Part shown: one piece after another, positions 25,889 through 37,397 of the stretch
Numbering within the stretch: position 1 is the first letter of the stretch
Layout of the letters: each line of letters opens with the position of its first letter
NCBI GenBank assembly: GCA_944332815.1
Contig: CALVKQ010000005.1
Location: 62,001-126,000, forward strand
Reading direction: 5' to 3'
DNA: 64,000 nt
Source: an uncultured Clostridia bacterium
GTDB lineage: Bacteria > Bacillota > Clostridia > Christensenellales > CAG-917
Notes under the pieces: generated by a model
Database searches by the model: none
The model's input: only the letters and a program-made list of their open reading frames with translations
Told to the model about the DNA's origin: nothing
Translations under genes and position numbers: made by a program

Positions 25889-28800
25889 TCAGTCGGCGAG
25901 GAACAGTTTTTCCATGTTGACCGTGATGGCGCCGTCCTTATATTCCAGCGCGCCGAAGAATTTCGTGACGGTGACATCCTTCAACACAAAGGAGATCTCT
26001 TCGCTCACACTCACGTTGGCGTAAGTGAGCAGCTCGCCGATGGTCATCGTCGTGAACATGGCGGTTATATCGTGCGAGAGAGAATCCACCGTAGCATTCC
26101 TCAGGATGTTGTTGTCGAACACGGAGCCCGGCTCTATCTCCATCATCTCGCCTATCGTGAGCGAGTCGATGACGCTGTTGAGGCTGCCTATCGTCACCTG
26201 TTTGTTGAGAAGGGAGATGAGGATGGTGGGGCTCTTTTCTTCGAGCACGTTCACGGCGATGTCCGTGAGGGGATCGAGCCCTATGCCGCCCGTGTTAGCC
26301 GCGTCGTTGCCTATGTAGCCGAGGTATCGGTCGTAACGCATTTCGACGTCGCCGTGGAGGCTTTGGTCATACTCCGTCCATTCGCCGGATACGTTCACCC
26401 AACCGCCGCTCGCCGCGTTTTCGACAAAAATATAGTCGCATTCGCGCTTGGAATAGACGGTGTAAGTTTCCTTAAAGCCGCCGTCTATCGCGGTGAAGTA
26501 ATAGAGGGCGAGGGGAGTGTTCCCGTCCGCTTCCGTCCTTCCGTCCTCGAATTTAGCGTCGAGTTTGACATAATATCCTTCCGTGCCGGACCCTGCCGAA
26601 ACGGACGTCAGGGCGAAACCGCCGTCGGGGGTGTAGGTGTAGATGCCGATGTCGTCGGCTTCCGCAAGCGCCGCGGAAGACGCAGGATAGTAGCCGTCGG
26701 AGTACTTGAAGAATACGTCAGCACCCCAATGGGTGGGGTCGTTTTTGTTGTAGGGGACATAACCGCCGAAGGACACGGTGGTCCCGTCCAGCGACCCTTC
26801 GTTATAGACATACAGTCCGCCCTCGCCCGAGGAGGGGGCGACGTAACGGTAAGCGGTTTCGCCGTCTGCGCTCTCTACGCGCGAGAAGGTGCCTTTAAGC
26901 GCGGTAAGGGCTGCTGTTTCATCGGTCGCGCTTGCGGAGATGTAATAGGCGAGCAACGCCGGATTTGCCGTGTAGCCGCCGTTGCCGTCTGAAAAGAAGA
27001 TGTTCGCTCCGCGCGCCGTGAGCAGCTCCGTCACGTTGTTGTAACCGCTGTTCGCCTCGTAGGTGAAGGAGAACTCTTCCCCTCTGAACTGCGCTTTCTG
27101 CCCTTCCGTGGCAGGGAGGTATATGACGTCGGTCATATAGTATTTGCCGCTGCCGTCATAGACGAAGGTGTAAGCCTTGCCGTCGTCGGAGAAGACGGGA
27201 TCCGCCTCAAACAACCAACCGGTCGCATCGGAGGAGCCGGCGTATGCCGCAACGGTGTTGGAGGTCACGTCTATTATGTCGGAGAGCAGGGTGTTTTCGA
27301 TGATGTCGTCCATCGCGGCGGAAACGTCGTTGATGTTCACGTACGCAAGCTGTTTCAGGACGGCGTTGCTCTCTCCCTCGTAGGTGCGCACGAAGAATTC
27401 CGTGTCCGCAGGCACGGCGTCCACGCCGTAGACCACGCGCACGGGGTAGCCGTTTTCGCCGAAGATGAAGTAAGTTTCACCTTTTTCGAGGGTGGCGGCA
27501 GGGGCGAACCTGTCCACATCGACGTTGAGCGCGTCGCCCAGCACCAGCTCGTCAAAGGCGGCGGAGATGTTTGGGATGGTCACGCCCGAAAGCCTCTGCA
27601 ACGCAGCGGAAGCCTCGCCATCCGTTTCCGACTTGGAGTAACGGGTGAGCCCTTCGTGGGAGGGTTCGGAGGGGTTGTAGAGCGTGTAGTAAACGCCGCT
27701 GAGGGGGGAGGATATCTTAACGTAAGAGCCGTTCGGGTCTTCGGTGTAGGTGCTAAGAACGATGTCGGTGGCGTCGGCGAGGGTGATGGTGTCCAGGGCG
27801 TCGCTCATCTCGTTGATGGGCGTGTTTGCGAGCGTGCGCAGTATCTTCGCGCTGTCCGCGTCGATGTCCAGCACCTCTCCGAGTTTAAGGGAGGTTATCT
27901 TGTCCGTCGCGCCGGAAACGGAAGTGATGGTTTCGCCCGCGATTATCTGCATTGCCGGATCCGCTTCGCCAACGTGTATGCGCAGGTAACCGGAGTAGCG
28001 GTCGTCAAGACGGGTGGAATCGTCCGGCGTCACGCCGTCGGCAAGACCGAATTCCTCCGCAGGGAGCAGCTGTGCGCCGCCGTCATCCGTGGGCACGGTG
28101 ACGAGCAGGGTCGCTGCGGAAAAGTCTATCCCGTTTCCGTCCAGAATGTCGGAGGACGCGCCGTAGCTCAGGATGTAGTCGTTCAGGGTGCCGGAGAAGT
28201 CCGCGCTGCCGCCGAACACGGTGTCAAGGGTGACCATTCCGCCGTCAGCGAGCACGTGACCGCCGTTTTCGGTGGGAACGAAGTCGTTAAGGTACGCGCG
28301 CACGGCGAACACGGTGTCCTCGCCGTAGCCGCCCGAGCGCAGGGTGTCGGCGTCAAACGCGACGTAGACGATGTGGCGGTAGAATGTAACGTTTTCTTCC
28401 GAGGGGTCGAAGGAGGAGGCGTAGCAGTCGTTGTTCACGACAAAGCTGCCGTCCGACGCCTTGACATAGCGCACCTCGCGGTAGACGAGCCCGTTGTCGT
28501 CCGCGCCGGCGATGTAAGTTTCCGCTCCGTCCGTGACCGCGGAGGAGGAGATGTCGGAGGAGGGCACCTCTTCGTACGCGTCCGTGACGACGTAAAGAGG
28601 CGCGCTGCCGTCTTCGACAAAGAGGTCGCTGTCCGCGTCCGTCACCACGCCCACGGGCAGATTATCCATCACTGCCGCAAAGGAGGAGAGGGGGGTGTGA
28701 CGGAGGGTGAGAGTGAGGTTGTTCTCTCCGAGGGACAGCCCGAAGTCGCGCTCTATCGTGTAGATGGTCATCTTCTCGTCGTCGATGGAGGAGAGGACGT

Positions 28801-29263
28801 TGTCGAGGGCGACGTTGACGTTGTTGTCCAGGTTCTCTTGCAGGACGAGGAGCTCGGGATAATCCTTTTCGAAGTCCATGCCGAGGAATTCGCCCACGTC
28901 GCGCAAGGTCATGTTGTTCACCACGTCGCCGAGGTGATCGGGCACTTCCGAGATGGGGTAGCCGAACAGCGGCGAGATGTCTATGCCGCTTATCTCATCG
29001 GGGATCTTCAAGCCGTAATCGCTCTTTAATTTGCTTATCGTTAGATTATCGGGGTCTTGCAGGTCGCCTATGAGCTTTTGCACGAGCTCGAGCATGGTGA
29101 GGTCGTTGACGGAGCTTTCGTCGTCGAAGACGTCCGTCCCCAAAGTGTTTTCCAGCTGACCCACGCTGACCAGCGAACCTGCGGCGAACACCGCGCCGAA
29201 AATGGCGACGACGAGCAGCACCATGCCGACCAGCATCCCAATGACAAAATTCAACGCTTTCAT
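25889..29263 (-). CDS. Large membrane-anchored repeat protein, unknown function
   Basis: 1124 residues. One N-terminal membrane helix (about 5-30) anchors a large extracytoplasmic part. A short motif like (L/M)-x-(I/L)-G-(E/D)-x-(L/M)-(D/E)-(I/V) recurs. Examples are LKLGEVLDID near 457, LVLGDALNVD near 572, LLSDIIDVTS near 657, LTIGEMMEIE near 1033 and MTIGELLTYA near 1072. Each is preceded by a helix of the type L-x-x-L-x(5-7)-(I/V)-x-x-(A/V)-(L/F/M)-D. Tyr-rich beta segments lie between them. The ATG has GAGGTAA upstream. It precedes a CvpA-like gene on the same strand, so a shared envelope role is likely. I do not recognise the family. Confidence 0.8.
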   Translation of the reverse strand: MKALNFVIGMLVGMVLLVVAIFGAVFAAGSLVSVGQLENTLGTDVFDDESSVNDLTMLELVQKLIGDLQDPDNLTISKLKSDYGLKIPDEISGIDISPLFGYPISEVPDHLGDVVNNMTLRDVGEFLGMDFEKDYPELLVLQENLDNNVNVALDNVLSSIDDEKMTIYTIERDFGLSLGENNLTLTLRHTPLSSFAAVMDNLPVGVVTDADSDLFVEDGSAPLYVVTDAYEEVPSSDISSSAVTDGAETYIAGADDNGLVYREVRYVKASDGSFVVNNDCYASSFDPSEENVTFYRHIVYVAFDADTLRSGGYGEDTVFAVRAYLNDFVPTENGGHVLADGGMVTLDTVFGGSADFSGTLNDYILSYGASSDILDGNGIDFSAATLLVTVPTDDGGAQLLPAEEFGLADGVTPDDSTRLDDRYSGYLRIHVGEADPAMQIIAGETITSVSGATDKITSLKLGEVLDIDADSAKILRTLANTPINEMSDALDTITLADATDIVLSTYTEDPNGSYVKISSPLSGVYYTLYNPSEPSHEGLTRYSKSETDGEASAALQRLSGVTIPNISAAFDELVLGDALNVDVDRFAPAATLEKGETYFIFGENGYPVRVVYGVDAVPADTEFFVRTYEGESNAVLKQLAYVNINDVSAAMDDIIENTLLSDIIDVTSNTVAAYAGSSDATGWLFEADPVFSDDGKAYTFVYDGSGKYYMTDVIYLPATEGQKAQFRGEEFSFTYEANSGYNNVTELLTARGANIFFSDGNGGYTANPALLAYYISASATDETAALTALKGTFSRVESADGETAYRYVAPSSGEGGLYVYNEGSLDGTTVSFGGYVPYNKNDPTHWGADVFFKYSDGYYPASSAALAEADDIGIYTYTPDGGFALTSVSAGSGTEGYYVKLDAKFEDGRTEADGNTPLALYYFTAIDGGFKETYTVYSKRECDYIFVENAASGGWVNVSGEWTEYDQSLHGDVEMRYDRYLGYIGNDAANTGGIGLDPLTDIAVNVLEEKSPTILISLLNKQVTIGSLNSVIDSLTIGEMMEIEPGSVFDNNILRNATVDSLSHDITAMFTTMTIGELLTYANVSVSEEISFVLKDVTVTKFFGALEYKDGAITVNMEKLFLAD

Positions 29264-29281
29264 TGTTACCTCGCTTTCCCG

Positions 29282-30031
29282 TTAAGAGCCGAAGATCTGA
29301 GTGAACAGGGTGGAGATGGGGTTGTTGTTATAGAGCAGTCCTGCGAAGGCGGAGTTTGCAAGATACTCCTTCGCGGCTGCGGCGCCATCGCCCAAGGAGG
29401 CGATGATGGCGAAGATCACCCAAACGAACACGAGTCCGATGAGGGTGGTGAACAGCGCGCCGAGCAGCTTGTCGAGCGCCTTTATCCCGGGCACGGTGGC
29501 TTTTATCATCGGACCGGCTATCCTGCGGATGACGAAGAATATGAGCAATATGCCGACGAGATAAATGACGAAGATTATCGCCGCCACACACACGCTCGTC
29601 ACGCTCGCTACCGCGGCGCCTGCGACGCTGGTGCCATCCTCGACGTGGAATTTTTCCGCAAAGAATTCCGCAAAAGTGCCTTTTGCCCCGAAGTTGTCGC
29701 CGTTGAGTGCGACGGGGGAATCCCCCACCATGATGCAATAGTCGCCGTCCTCCGTCACGATGACGGGCTCGTTGAAAGCAGGGCCCCAATCCGCCGACGC
29801 GGAGGAAAGCCCGTCGCTGATGCCCTTGCCGATGCCGCCTTCCACCGCCGCGTCCTGCGTGACGCCCGTGAGCAGCAGGGAAACGCATACGATGAAGATG
29901 AGCACAAAAAAGCCTTTCGTCGATTTGGAAAATCCTCTGAAAAGACCGCCGAGCAAAAAGAGAGCGAGCAGCGCGGCGAGCGCTACGTCGGCATACCATG
30001 CGGCGGCGGAAAGGATGCTTCCTACGAACAT
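29282..30031 (-). CDS. CvpA-family membrane protein
   Basis: 249 residues with helices at both ends of the protein. It begins MFVGSILSAAAWYADVALAALLALFLLGGLFRGFSKSTKGFFVLIFIV, the CvpA-type pattern of small-residue helices with a GFxRGF-like turn. A 90-residue extracellular loop and three more helices follow. CvpA proteins are linked to colicin V export and envelope processes, but their biochemistry is unclear. The ATG at 30031 has GAGGGAT upstream. It lies 18 nt before the 1124-aa gene, so they form an operon. Confidence 0.75.
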   Translation of the reverse strand: MFVGSILSAAAWYADVALAALLALFLLGGLFRGFSKSTKGFFVLIFIVCVSLLLTGVTQDAAVEGGIGKGISDGLSSASADWGPAFNEPVIVTEDGDYCIMVGDSPVALNGDNFGAKGTFAEFFAEKFHVEDGTSVAGAAVASVTSVCVAAIIFVIYLVGILLIFFVIRRIAGPMIKATVPGIKALDKLLGALFTTLIGLVFVWVIFAIIASLGDGAAAAKEYLANSAFAGLLYNNNPISTLFTQIFGS

Positions 30032-30190
30032 ATATCCCTCGCGTTTTCAAAGTTATTCATATACACTATATCACATCGCGCGCACATGTGCAATTCGCCG
30101 AAAAGAAAAATGCGCGTAGGTTAAAACCGCGTCGGAAACAGAGGACGCCGGACGGAAAGGTTTCCGTGCGCACAAGATGTCGAAAAAAGC

Positions 30191-30219
30191 AGAAAAACCG
30201 CAAAACAAGCGGTTTTTCT
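30191..30219. terminator. Terminator downstream of cysS
   Basis: AGAAAAACCGC and GCGGTTTTTCT around AAAACAA. Usable from either side. Confidence 0.75.
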
Positions 30220-30250
30220 GTCGAAACGACACAATGAATGTCGCGTTTTG

Positions 30251-31645
30251 TCAAATCTTTTCCACCACGGGGCCGTCCTTGGTGTCTTTTACGGACCAGC
30301 CCTTTCCTGTCAGTTCGTCGCGGATGGCGTCGGCTGCCGCCCAATTCTTTTCCGCCTTTGCCTGCGCGCGCTTTTGTACGAGCGCAAGTATCTCTTCGGG
30401 GACTGCGGTGCGGTGTTTGGCTTCGCAGGAAGCAATGAACTCCGACGGGACGGACGTGAACAGCCCGAGCAGGGAATACGTTTTCACGATCTGTCCCAGG
30501 ATGTCGTTTGCGCCTGCGACGTCGCCTGCGCGGAGTTTTGCCGCCGCGCTCTTGAAGAAGCCGAAGAGGTCGGCGAGCGCCTTTGCGGTGTTGAAGTCGT
30601 CGTCCATCGCGGCGTCGAACTCGCGGTCTATCTCCTCCGCGCTCCCGTCAAGCGCCGCGCCTGCGCGCATCGCCTCCTCCATCACCCTGTAAAAGCCGAG
30701 CATATGCTTTTCCGCTTCGGGGAAGAGGGCGTCCGTGACGTTGATGTCGCCGCGGTAGTTGGTTTGCAGCAGCGCGAATTTGACGACTTCGGGGGAGTAT
30801 TTTTGAAGCAGATCGGCAAGCAGCAGGCTGTTGCCGAGGGACTTGCTCATCTTCTGACCGTTGACCTTTATCAGCCCGTTGTGTATCCAATATTTCGCAA
30901 AAGGTTTGCCCGTCAGAGATTCCGTCTGCGCGATCTCGTTCTCGTGATGGGGGAAGATGAGGTCGCGGCCGCCGCCGTGGATGTCTATCTGTTCGCCGAA
31001 AGCTTTCAGGTTCATCGCGGAGCATTCAATGTGCCAGCCCGGTCTGCCGTCCCCCCAGGGGGAGCGCCAGAAGGGTTCGCCGGGTTTTGCGGATTTCCAA
31101 AGGGCGAAGTCCAGAGGATTGCGCTTGTTGTCCTCGTTTTCTATACGCACGCTTTCACGGGCGTCGTCCAGATTGCGCCCGGACAGCTTGCCGTAGCCAG
31201 GGAAGGAATCCACCGCAAAGTACACGTCGCCTTCGGGGGTGGCGTAGGCGTGTCCCTTTTCGATGAGGGCGGAGATGAACTCCTCGATGCCCTGCATGGT
31301 GGCGGTGGCGCGCAGCCAGACGTCGGGGTCGTCCACTTTAAGTTCGCGCATCTCGGCGTCTATCTTTTTTATCATCATCTCGGCGTACTCGTCCGCAGGG
31401 ATGCCCGTTTCGTGGGAACGCGCGATTATCTTGTCGTCCACGTCGGTGTAGTTGCGCGCGTACGTGACGTCGTAACCCTTTTTCACCAGATATTTGCGGA
31501 TGATGTCGTATATCAGCGCCTGATAGGCGTGCCCGATGTGCGCGTCGCCCGACACGGTTATGCCGCAGGCGTACATCTTCACTTTGTTTCCGTCCAGCGG
31601 AAGGAACTCCTCCTTGCGCTTGGTGAGGGAATTGTATATCTTCAT
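30251..31645 (-). CDS. cysS: Cysteinyl-tRNA synthetase
   Basis: Charges tRNA-Cys. It has 464 residues. Zinc ligands include Cys27 in [17 protein letters not shown] and HHENE. The class I signatures are DAHIGHA (34-40) and [10 protein letters not shown] (about 263-272). The start overlaps the cysE stop as ATGA, a tight translational coupling that links cysteine synthesis with its use. This cysE-cysS pairing is common in Bacillota. Confidence 0.97.
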   Translation of the reverse strand: MKIYNSLTKRKEEFLPLDGNKVKMYACGITVSGDAHIGHAYQALIYDIIRKYLVKKGYDVTYARNYTDVDDKIIARSHETGIPADEYAEMMIKKIDAEMRELKVDDPDVWLRATATMQGIEEFISALIEKGHAYATPEGDVYFAVDSFPGYGKLSGRNLDDARESVRIENEDNKRNPLDFALWKSAKPGEPFWRSPWGDGRPGWHIECSAMNLKAFGEQIDIHGGGRDLIFPHHENEIAQTESLTGKPFAKYWIHNGLIKVNGQKMSKSLGNSLLLADLLQKYSPEVVKFALLQTNYRGDINVTDALFPEAEKHMLGFYRVMEEAMRAGAALDGSAEEIDREFDAAMDDDFNTAKALADLFGFFKSAAAKLRAGDVAGANDILGQIVKTYSLLGLFTSVPSEFIASCEAKHRTAVPEEILALVQKRAQAKAEKNWAAADAIRDELTGKGWSVKDTKDGPVVEKI

Positions 31646-32403
31646 TTGTCGCTCTCCTCCTCAAACTCGCGGATGGCGGCTTTTTCCGCCGCTTTCTCCG
31701 CCGCGCCTTCCCCGTCGGAAACGCTCATTGCCGCCGCGTCCGTGATGCCTGCGGCGCGTTCCAGCTCCTGCAATCTGCGGTTTATGCGCAAAAACTCGGC
31801 GAGTATAGGGTCGGGCAACAGCACCTGATCCATGTCCGCCACGCGCCTGCCGTCCTGCTTGACCACGCGCCCGGGGACTCCGACCACGGTGGAGTAGGGC
31901 GGAACGTCTTTAAGCACCACGCTGCCAGCGCCTATCTTGGAATGCTCTCCCACGGTGAGGGGGCCCAGCACCTTTGCGCCCGCGCTCACCATGACGTCGT
32001 TTTCGAGAGTGGGGTGACGCTTTCCCGTGTCCTTGCCCGTGCCGCCCAGGGTCACGCCCTGATAGAGCACGCACCCGTCGCCCACTTCCGCAGTTTCGCC
32101 GATGACGACTCCGCTGCCGTGGTCTATCATGATGCCCTTGCCCAGCAGCGCGGCAGGGTGTATCTCTACGCCCGTTTTTTTGCGTGCGCGCGCGGAAACC
32201 AGCTTCGCCAGCGTGACGAAGCCTTTGAGGTACAGTCTGTTTGCGAAACGGTAAGCGGACAAGGCTTTGTAGCCGGCGTATGTATGCTTGACCGACCACT
32301 CCGACGTCGCCGCCGGGTCCTTGTCCATGACCGCGCGCAGATCCGCGCGTTTAGCCTCCCTGATCTCTTTCAGAGTGGGTATGTGTCGTTTTGATTCTCC
32401 CAT
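31642..32403 (-). CDS. cysE: Serine O-acetyltransferase
   Basis: First step of cysteine biosynthesis: L-serine plus acetyl-CoA gives O-acetylserine. 253 residues from the ATG at 32403. A helical N-terminus (DPAATSEW, ANRLYLKG) is followed by the hexapeptide left-handed helix: GVEIHPAALLGKGIMIDHGSGVVIGETAEVGDGCVLYQGVTLGGTG, RHPTLENDVMVSAGAKVLGPL, VPGRVV. The catalytic His is in MIDHGSG. The C-terminus has an extra 50-residue acidic/Ala-rich stretch. Only a weak ribosome site is visible. It lies 43 nt after ftsH and may be partly read through from it. Confidence 0.94.
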   Translation of the reverse strand: MGESKRHIPTLKEIREAKRADLRAVMDKDPAATSEWSVKHTYAGYKALSAYRFANRLYLKGFVTLAKLVSARARKKTGVEIHPAALLGKGIMIDHGSGVVIGETAEVGDGCVLYQGVTLGGTGKDTGKRHPTLENDVMVSAGAKVLGPLTVGEHSKIGAGSVVLKDVPPYSTVVGVPGRVVKQDGRRVADMDQVLLPDPILAEFLRINRRLQELERAAGITDAAAMSVSDGEGAAEKAAEKAAIREFEEESDK

Positions 32404-32419
32404 ATGATGACCCTGTTTA

Positions 32420-32446
32420 TGCCGGGCGGCGGACCGCCCGACGGCA
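32420..32446 (-). other. Hairpin between ftsH and cysE
   Basis: GCCGGGCGG, CGGA, CCGCCCGACGGC. It is GC-rich and lacks a T-run on the minus strand, so it may stabilise or partly stop the ftsH message rather than end it. Confidence 0.4.
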
Positions 32447-34405
<1,959 letters not shown>

Positions 34406-34485
34406 TTTACCTCCCGGCATACCGGTCTGCGCACGCGCGTAAGGAGCGCGGCGCAAAGTTCTCCGATTTTAATAATATGCACTAT

Positions 34486-34514
34486 ATTATAGAAACTAAA
34501 AGCGAAAAAGTCAA
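34486..34514 (-). promoter_or_regulatory. ftsH promoter
   Basis: Minus strand: TTGACT (34509-34514), a 17-nt spacer and TATAAT (34486-34491). The leader is about 75 nt. Confidence 0.7.
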
Positions 34515-34596
34515 TGCCGACGGACAAAATGCCGCGGATACGGCGCGACGTCGCCTTCGTTTTGCAAAACGATAACGCTCGGGAGTTAAAGCAAAA

Positions 34597-35073
34597 TTAA
34601 AAAACCGCGGCGGGAAAAACCATGCCGCGAACGGCAGCTTTTATCAAATCGGCGACTTTATGTGCAAGTTCTGACACATAAAGTGCGTTTGCTTGCATAA
34701 GTTCGGTCAGCGCGTCGCCGCGTTTGTCCCCGACGACCGCTATGATGCCGACGTCGCCGAAGCGTTTTTTCTTTCCTCCCACCGCAGCAGGGCACACCCC
34801 GTCCGGACGGATGAGGATGCCCCCCAGGTCGGAGGCGTTCCCCAGGCACGCGTCCACCGCGAGAAGAAGCGCGCCTTTGTGCGCGGCGGCGACGAAGTTC
34901 ATCCATTCCTGCATGTTTCTGCCCGTGACGGGGCGGTCGAGAGTGCCGTAAACGAAGGCAGGGAAACGCTTGTCTTCCCGAAGCAGGCTGCCCACCACGG
35001 GGCCGAGGGAGTCCCCCGAGATGGAGGGCGTCCCGAAACATACGACGACCAGCTGACGTTCCAAAATGTCCAT
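34597..35073 (-). CDS. yyaC: YyaC-like spore protein (GPR-related protease fold, DUF1256)
   Basis: 158 residues from the ATG at 35073 (MDILERQLVVVCFG). The motif CFGTPSISGDSLGPVVGSLL, then YGTLDRPVTGRNM and VDACLGNASDLGGILIRPDGVCPAAVGGKK, matches the putative sporulation protein YyaC, which shares a fold with the germination protease GPR. YyaC is found almost only in spore formers, which agrees with the gerA-type operon nearby. An AATAAT lies 6 nt before the ATG, so a leaderless start is possible. Its own terminator lies inside the 3' coding end. Confidence 0.85.
   Translation of the reverse strand: MDILERQLVVVCFGTPSISGDSLGPVVGSLLREDKRFPAFVYGTLDRPVTGRNMQEWMNFVAAAHKGALLLAVDACLGNASDLGGILIRPDGVCPAAVGGKKKRFGDVGIIAVVGDKRGDALTELMQANALYVSELAHKVADLIKAAVRGMVFPAAVF
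34598..34629 (-). terminator. Terminator embedded in the yyaC 3' coding end
   Basis: Minus strand: CGCGGC, a 12-nt loop and GCCGCG, then GTTTTTT running into the TAA stop. The last codons of yyaC form the hairpin. Confidence 0.55.
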
Positions 35074-35191
35074 ATGCGCATTATTGACCCGTTTTGCGCG
35101 CTCCAAACGGGCAAGGGGCAAAACGGACGCGCAGAAAAGGCAAAAAAACAAACGTCGCCGCCCCGTTCGGCAGATAAAATGCCGAAAGAGG

Positions 35192-35220
35192 TTGCATTAG
35201 CGCGCGTTATGTTATAAAAT
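35192..35220 (+). promoter_or_regulatory. Promoter of the flavoprotein gene
   Basis: TTGCAT (35192-35197), a 17-nt spacer and TAAAAT (35215-35220). The leader is about 97 nt and ends in AAGGAGAG. Confidence 0.5.
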
Positions 35221-35323
35221 AGTGTGAGAGTATTAGACGGCGCGTGCCCGTATGCGTGTGACAGGGGCGTGCGCGTGGGCGTTGCGGCGAGCCGGATGCC
35301 GCATTCGCAAGGAGAGATGATCT

Positions 35324-36658
35324 ATGCAGAAAATAATAGTTGCAGGCGCAGGCATGGGCGGCATGGTCGCCGCCGAAAAACTCGCCAAGCTCGGGTTTGA
35401 CGTGACCGTTTACGAAAAAGCGGCGTCCGTGGACGAGATGCGCTACGATTGGCACGACGACGTCAACCCCTCGATTTTCCGCCGCCTCGGGCTGAAAATG
35501 CCGGAGGGCAGTTTCAAGAAAAAGAGCTGGACTTTCGTTTCCCCTCACGGCGCGGTCGTCAGGGAGTTCCGTCAGGATGAGAACAACGCGGACTATTCCG
35601 TGGAGCGCAGACCCCTCAACCGTATGCTGTACGAGCGTGCGGCGGCGGCAGGGGCGAAGTTCGTGTTCGGAGCCACGGTGCAGCGTGCGGTCATCGGCAA
35701 GGGTGCGGTGACGGGCGTCGTCGCGGACGGCAAGGAGCACGAGGCTGCGCTCGTGGTGGACAGCCTGGGGGTGGATTCTCCGGTGAGGAAGGACCTGCCC
35801 GTGGAGTTCGGCGTTTCGCAATACCGCGAGAACGAGATATTCGTGGCATACCGCGCGTTTTACGAGAAAGTGGCGGACGCGCCTGCTCCCAAGTACACCA
35901 ACAAAGTTTATCTCAAACACATGGGCGAGCCGGGCATATCCTGGGTTATCCAGGACAACGACCCCAGCCTCGTGAACGTGCTCGTGGGCAGGGTGGGGAG
36001 CCTCTCCACCTATGACCTCGAACGCGCGCTCAACGACCTGCGGAAGACCAATCCCACCATAGGCGAAAAGGTGGTGCGCGGCGGAGAGATGTGCGTCATC
36101 CCCGTGCGTTACCCTGCGACTCGCATGATAGCAAGGGGCTACGCCGCGGTGGGCGACAGCGCGTTCATGACCATCCCCATGTTGGGCAGCGGCATCGCCT
36201 CGGGGATGCTTGCCGGCAATCTGCTTGCGGAAACGGTGGGGGAGAATATGTCGCGCGGCGTGAAGCCGGAGGATATGTTCAGCAAGTCCAAACTGTGGAA
36301 GTATCAGGTCAAGTGCTACCGCGAGTTCGGCGCGGTGCATTGCGCGGTGGACGTCCTCAAACGCGGCGTGCTCGGGTTCCCCGACGATATGCTGGATTGG
36401 ATGCTGGGTTCCGAAGTGCTCACCAACGACGAGATAGGCTGCCTTGCGGCAGGCAAGGTGCTCCGCGTCGGGTTCAAGGAAGCGATAAGGAAGATCAACG
36501 TCACGGAATACAGCCGTATGCGCACCCTCATCAAGGTCAACAATCTGCTGCAAAAGAGCCTCATGGCGTACCGCCTCGCGCGCAATATACCGCGCAATTA
36601 CGATTCCAGCATCTGCGCCACTTGGGAAAGGCAGATGAAACGCTATTACAAAAAGTGA
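35324..36658 (+). CDS. FAD-dependent oxidoreductase, geranylgeranyl-reductase-like
   Basis: 444 residues. The N-terminal dinucleotide site is IIVAGAGMGGMVAAEKLAKLGFDVTVYEK, and a second FAD contact GYAAVGDSAFMTIPMLGSGIASGM lies near 275-298. This is the layout of PHBH-fold reductases, including archaeal and bacterial geranylgeranyl reductases that saturate isoprenoid chains. RPLNRMLYERAAAAG (about 103-117) is the typical conserved segment after the first substrate strands. The substrate is not predictable. AAGGAGAG precedes the ATG. It is monocistronic. Confidence 0.8.
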   Translation: MQKIIVAGAGMGGMVAAEKLAKLGFDVTVYEKAASVDEMRYDWHDDVNPSIFRRLGLKMPEGSFKKKSWTFVSPHGAVVREFRQDENNADYSVERRPLNRMLYERAAAAGAKFVFGATVQRAVIGKGAVTGVVADGKEHEAALVVDSLGVDSPVRKDLPVEFGVSQYRENEIFVAYRAFYEKVADAPAPKYTNKVYLKHMGEPGISWVIQDNDPSLVNVLVGRVGSLSTYDLERALNDLRKTNPTIGEKVVRGGEMCVIPVRYPATRMIARGYAAVGDSAFMTIPMLGSGIASGMLAGNLLAETVGENMSRGVKPEDMFSKSKLWKYQVKCYREFGAVHCAVDVLKRGVLGFPDDMLDWMLGSEVLTNDEIGCLAAGKVLRVGFKEAIRKINVTEYSRMRTLIKVNNLLQKSLMAYRLARNIPRNYDSSICATWERQMKRYYKK

Positions 36659-36674
36659 ACGAGCGTGCAAAACA

Positions 36675-36712
36675 AAACCGCCCCTTCCGTGTTTTCGGAG
36701 GGGGCGTTTTTA
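36675..36712. terminator. Terminator between flavoprotein and lepB
   Basis: ACCGCCCCTTCCG pairs with CGGAGGGGGCG around a 6-nt loop, then T5. Confidence 0.75.
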
Positions 36713-36743
36713 ATTCATGCGGTCAGAATGCGGAAAACGCGCG

Positions 36744-37373
36744 TTAAGGGGTGCGCAGTTTCCCGTTTTCGGACAGGATGAGGAAGCACACTCCCACGAT
36801 CTTGTCCATGGGGACGCAGCCGATGACGCGGCTGTCCGTGCTGTTGTTGCGGTTGTCCCCCATCGCAAAGACGCAGCCGTCGGGGACGGTGAGGGAGAGG
36901 GAGGAATTGCCGCCGTTTTGGTCCAGCCAGGGGAGCATTGCCTCTTTGATGTAACCTTCGTTTTGGAGGACACCGTTGAGATAGAGCTCCCCGTCCTTTA
37001 TCTCCACTCTGTCGCCGGGGAGCGCGATGACGCGTTTTACCAGGTGGTGCGGAGAAAAGGAAGGTGTGTCGCCCCAGTCGTAATAAAAGACTATTATATC
37101 TCCGCGTTCGGGGTCTTTGACTTTGTTGAGGATGAGGGTGTCGCCGTCGCTCGTGTCGCCGCTCACGCCGCCGTTCAGGGTGGGGAGCATGCTGTCGCCG
37201 TCCACGACGTAAGTGGTGATGACGTACTCGCGCACCAACAGCGCTGCCGTCACCGCCAGCACCGCCACGACGGCAAGCGAGATGAGCGCGATCGCTATGC
37301 GCTTTTTTCTCGAAGTCGCGTCGGGCAGAGCCTCGTCGGGCATAGCCGCATTCCGGATGTCTTTTTCGTCCAT
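36744..37373 (-). CDS. lepB: Type I signal peptidase
   Basis: Cleaves signal peptides of exported proteins. 209 residues with one N-terminal helix (about 25-47). The catalytic Ser is in VVDGDSMLPTL (about residue 61) and the general-base Lys in HHLVKRVIALPGDRV (about 112). The late GDNRNNSTDSR box is also present. A TATAGT at 37380-37385 ends 6 nt before the ATG, so the gene may have its own leaderless message. It also follows the alpha/beta hydrolase by only 24 nt. Confidence 0.94.
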   Translation of the reverse strand: MDEKDIRNAAMPDEALPDATSRKKRIAIALISLAVVAVLAVTAALLVREYVITTYVVDGDSMLPTLNGGVSGDTSDGDTLILNKVKDPERGDIIVFYYDWGDTPSFSPHHLVKRVIALPGDRVEIKDGELYLNGVLQNEGYIKEAMLPWLDQNGGNSSLSLTVPDGCVFAMGDNRNNSTDSRVIGCVPMDKIVGVCFLILSENGKLRTP

Positions 37374-37397
37374 AGCACCACTATATGTGAAAGAGCG

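Noticed and set aside
27656..29029. 457-aa + strand frame opposite the large repeat protein
   Set aside because: Shadow frame with Val/Gly/His-rich composition and no domain.
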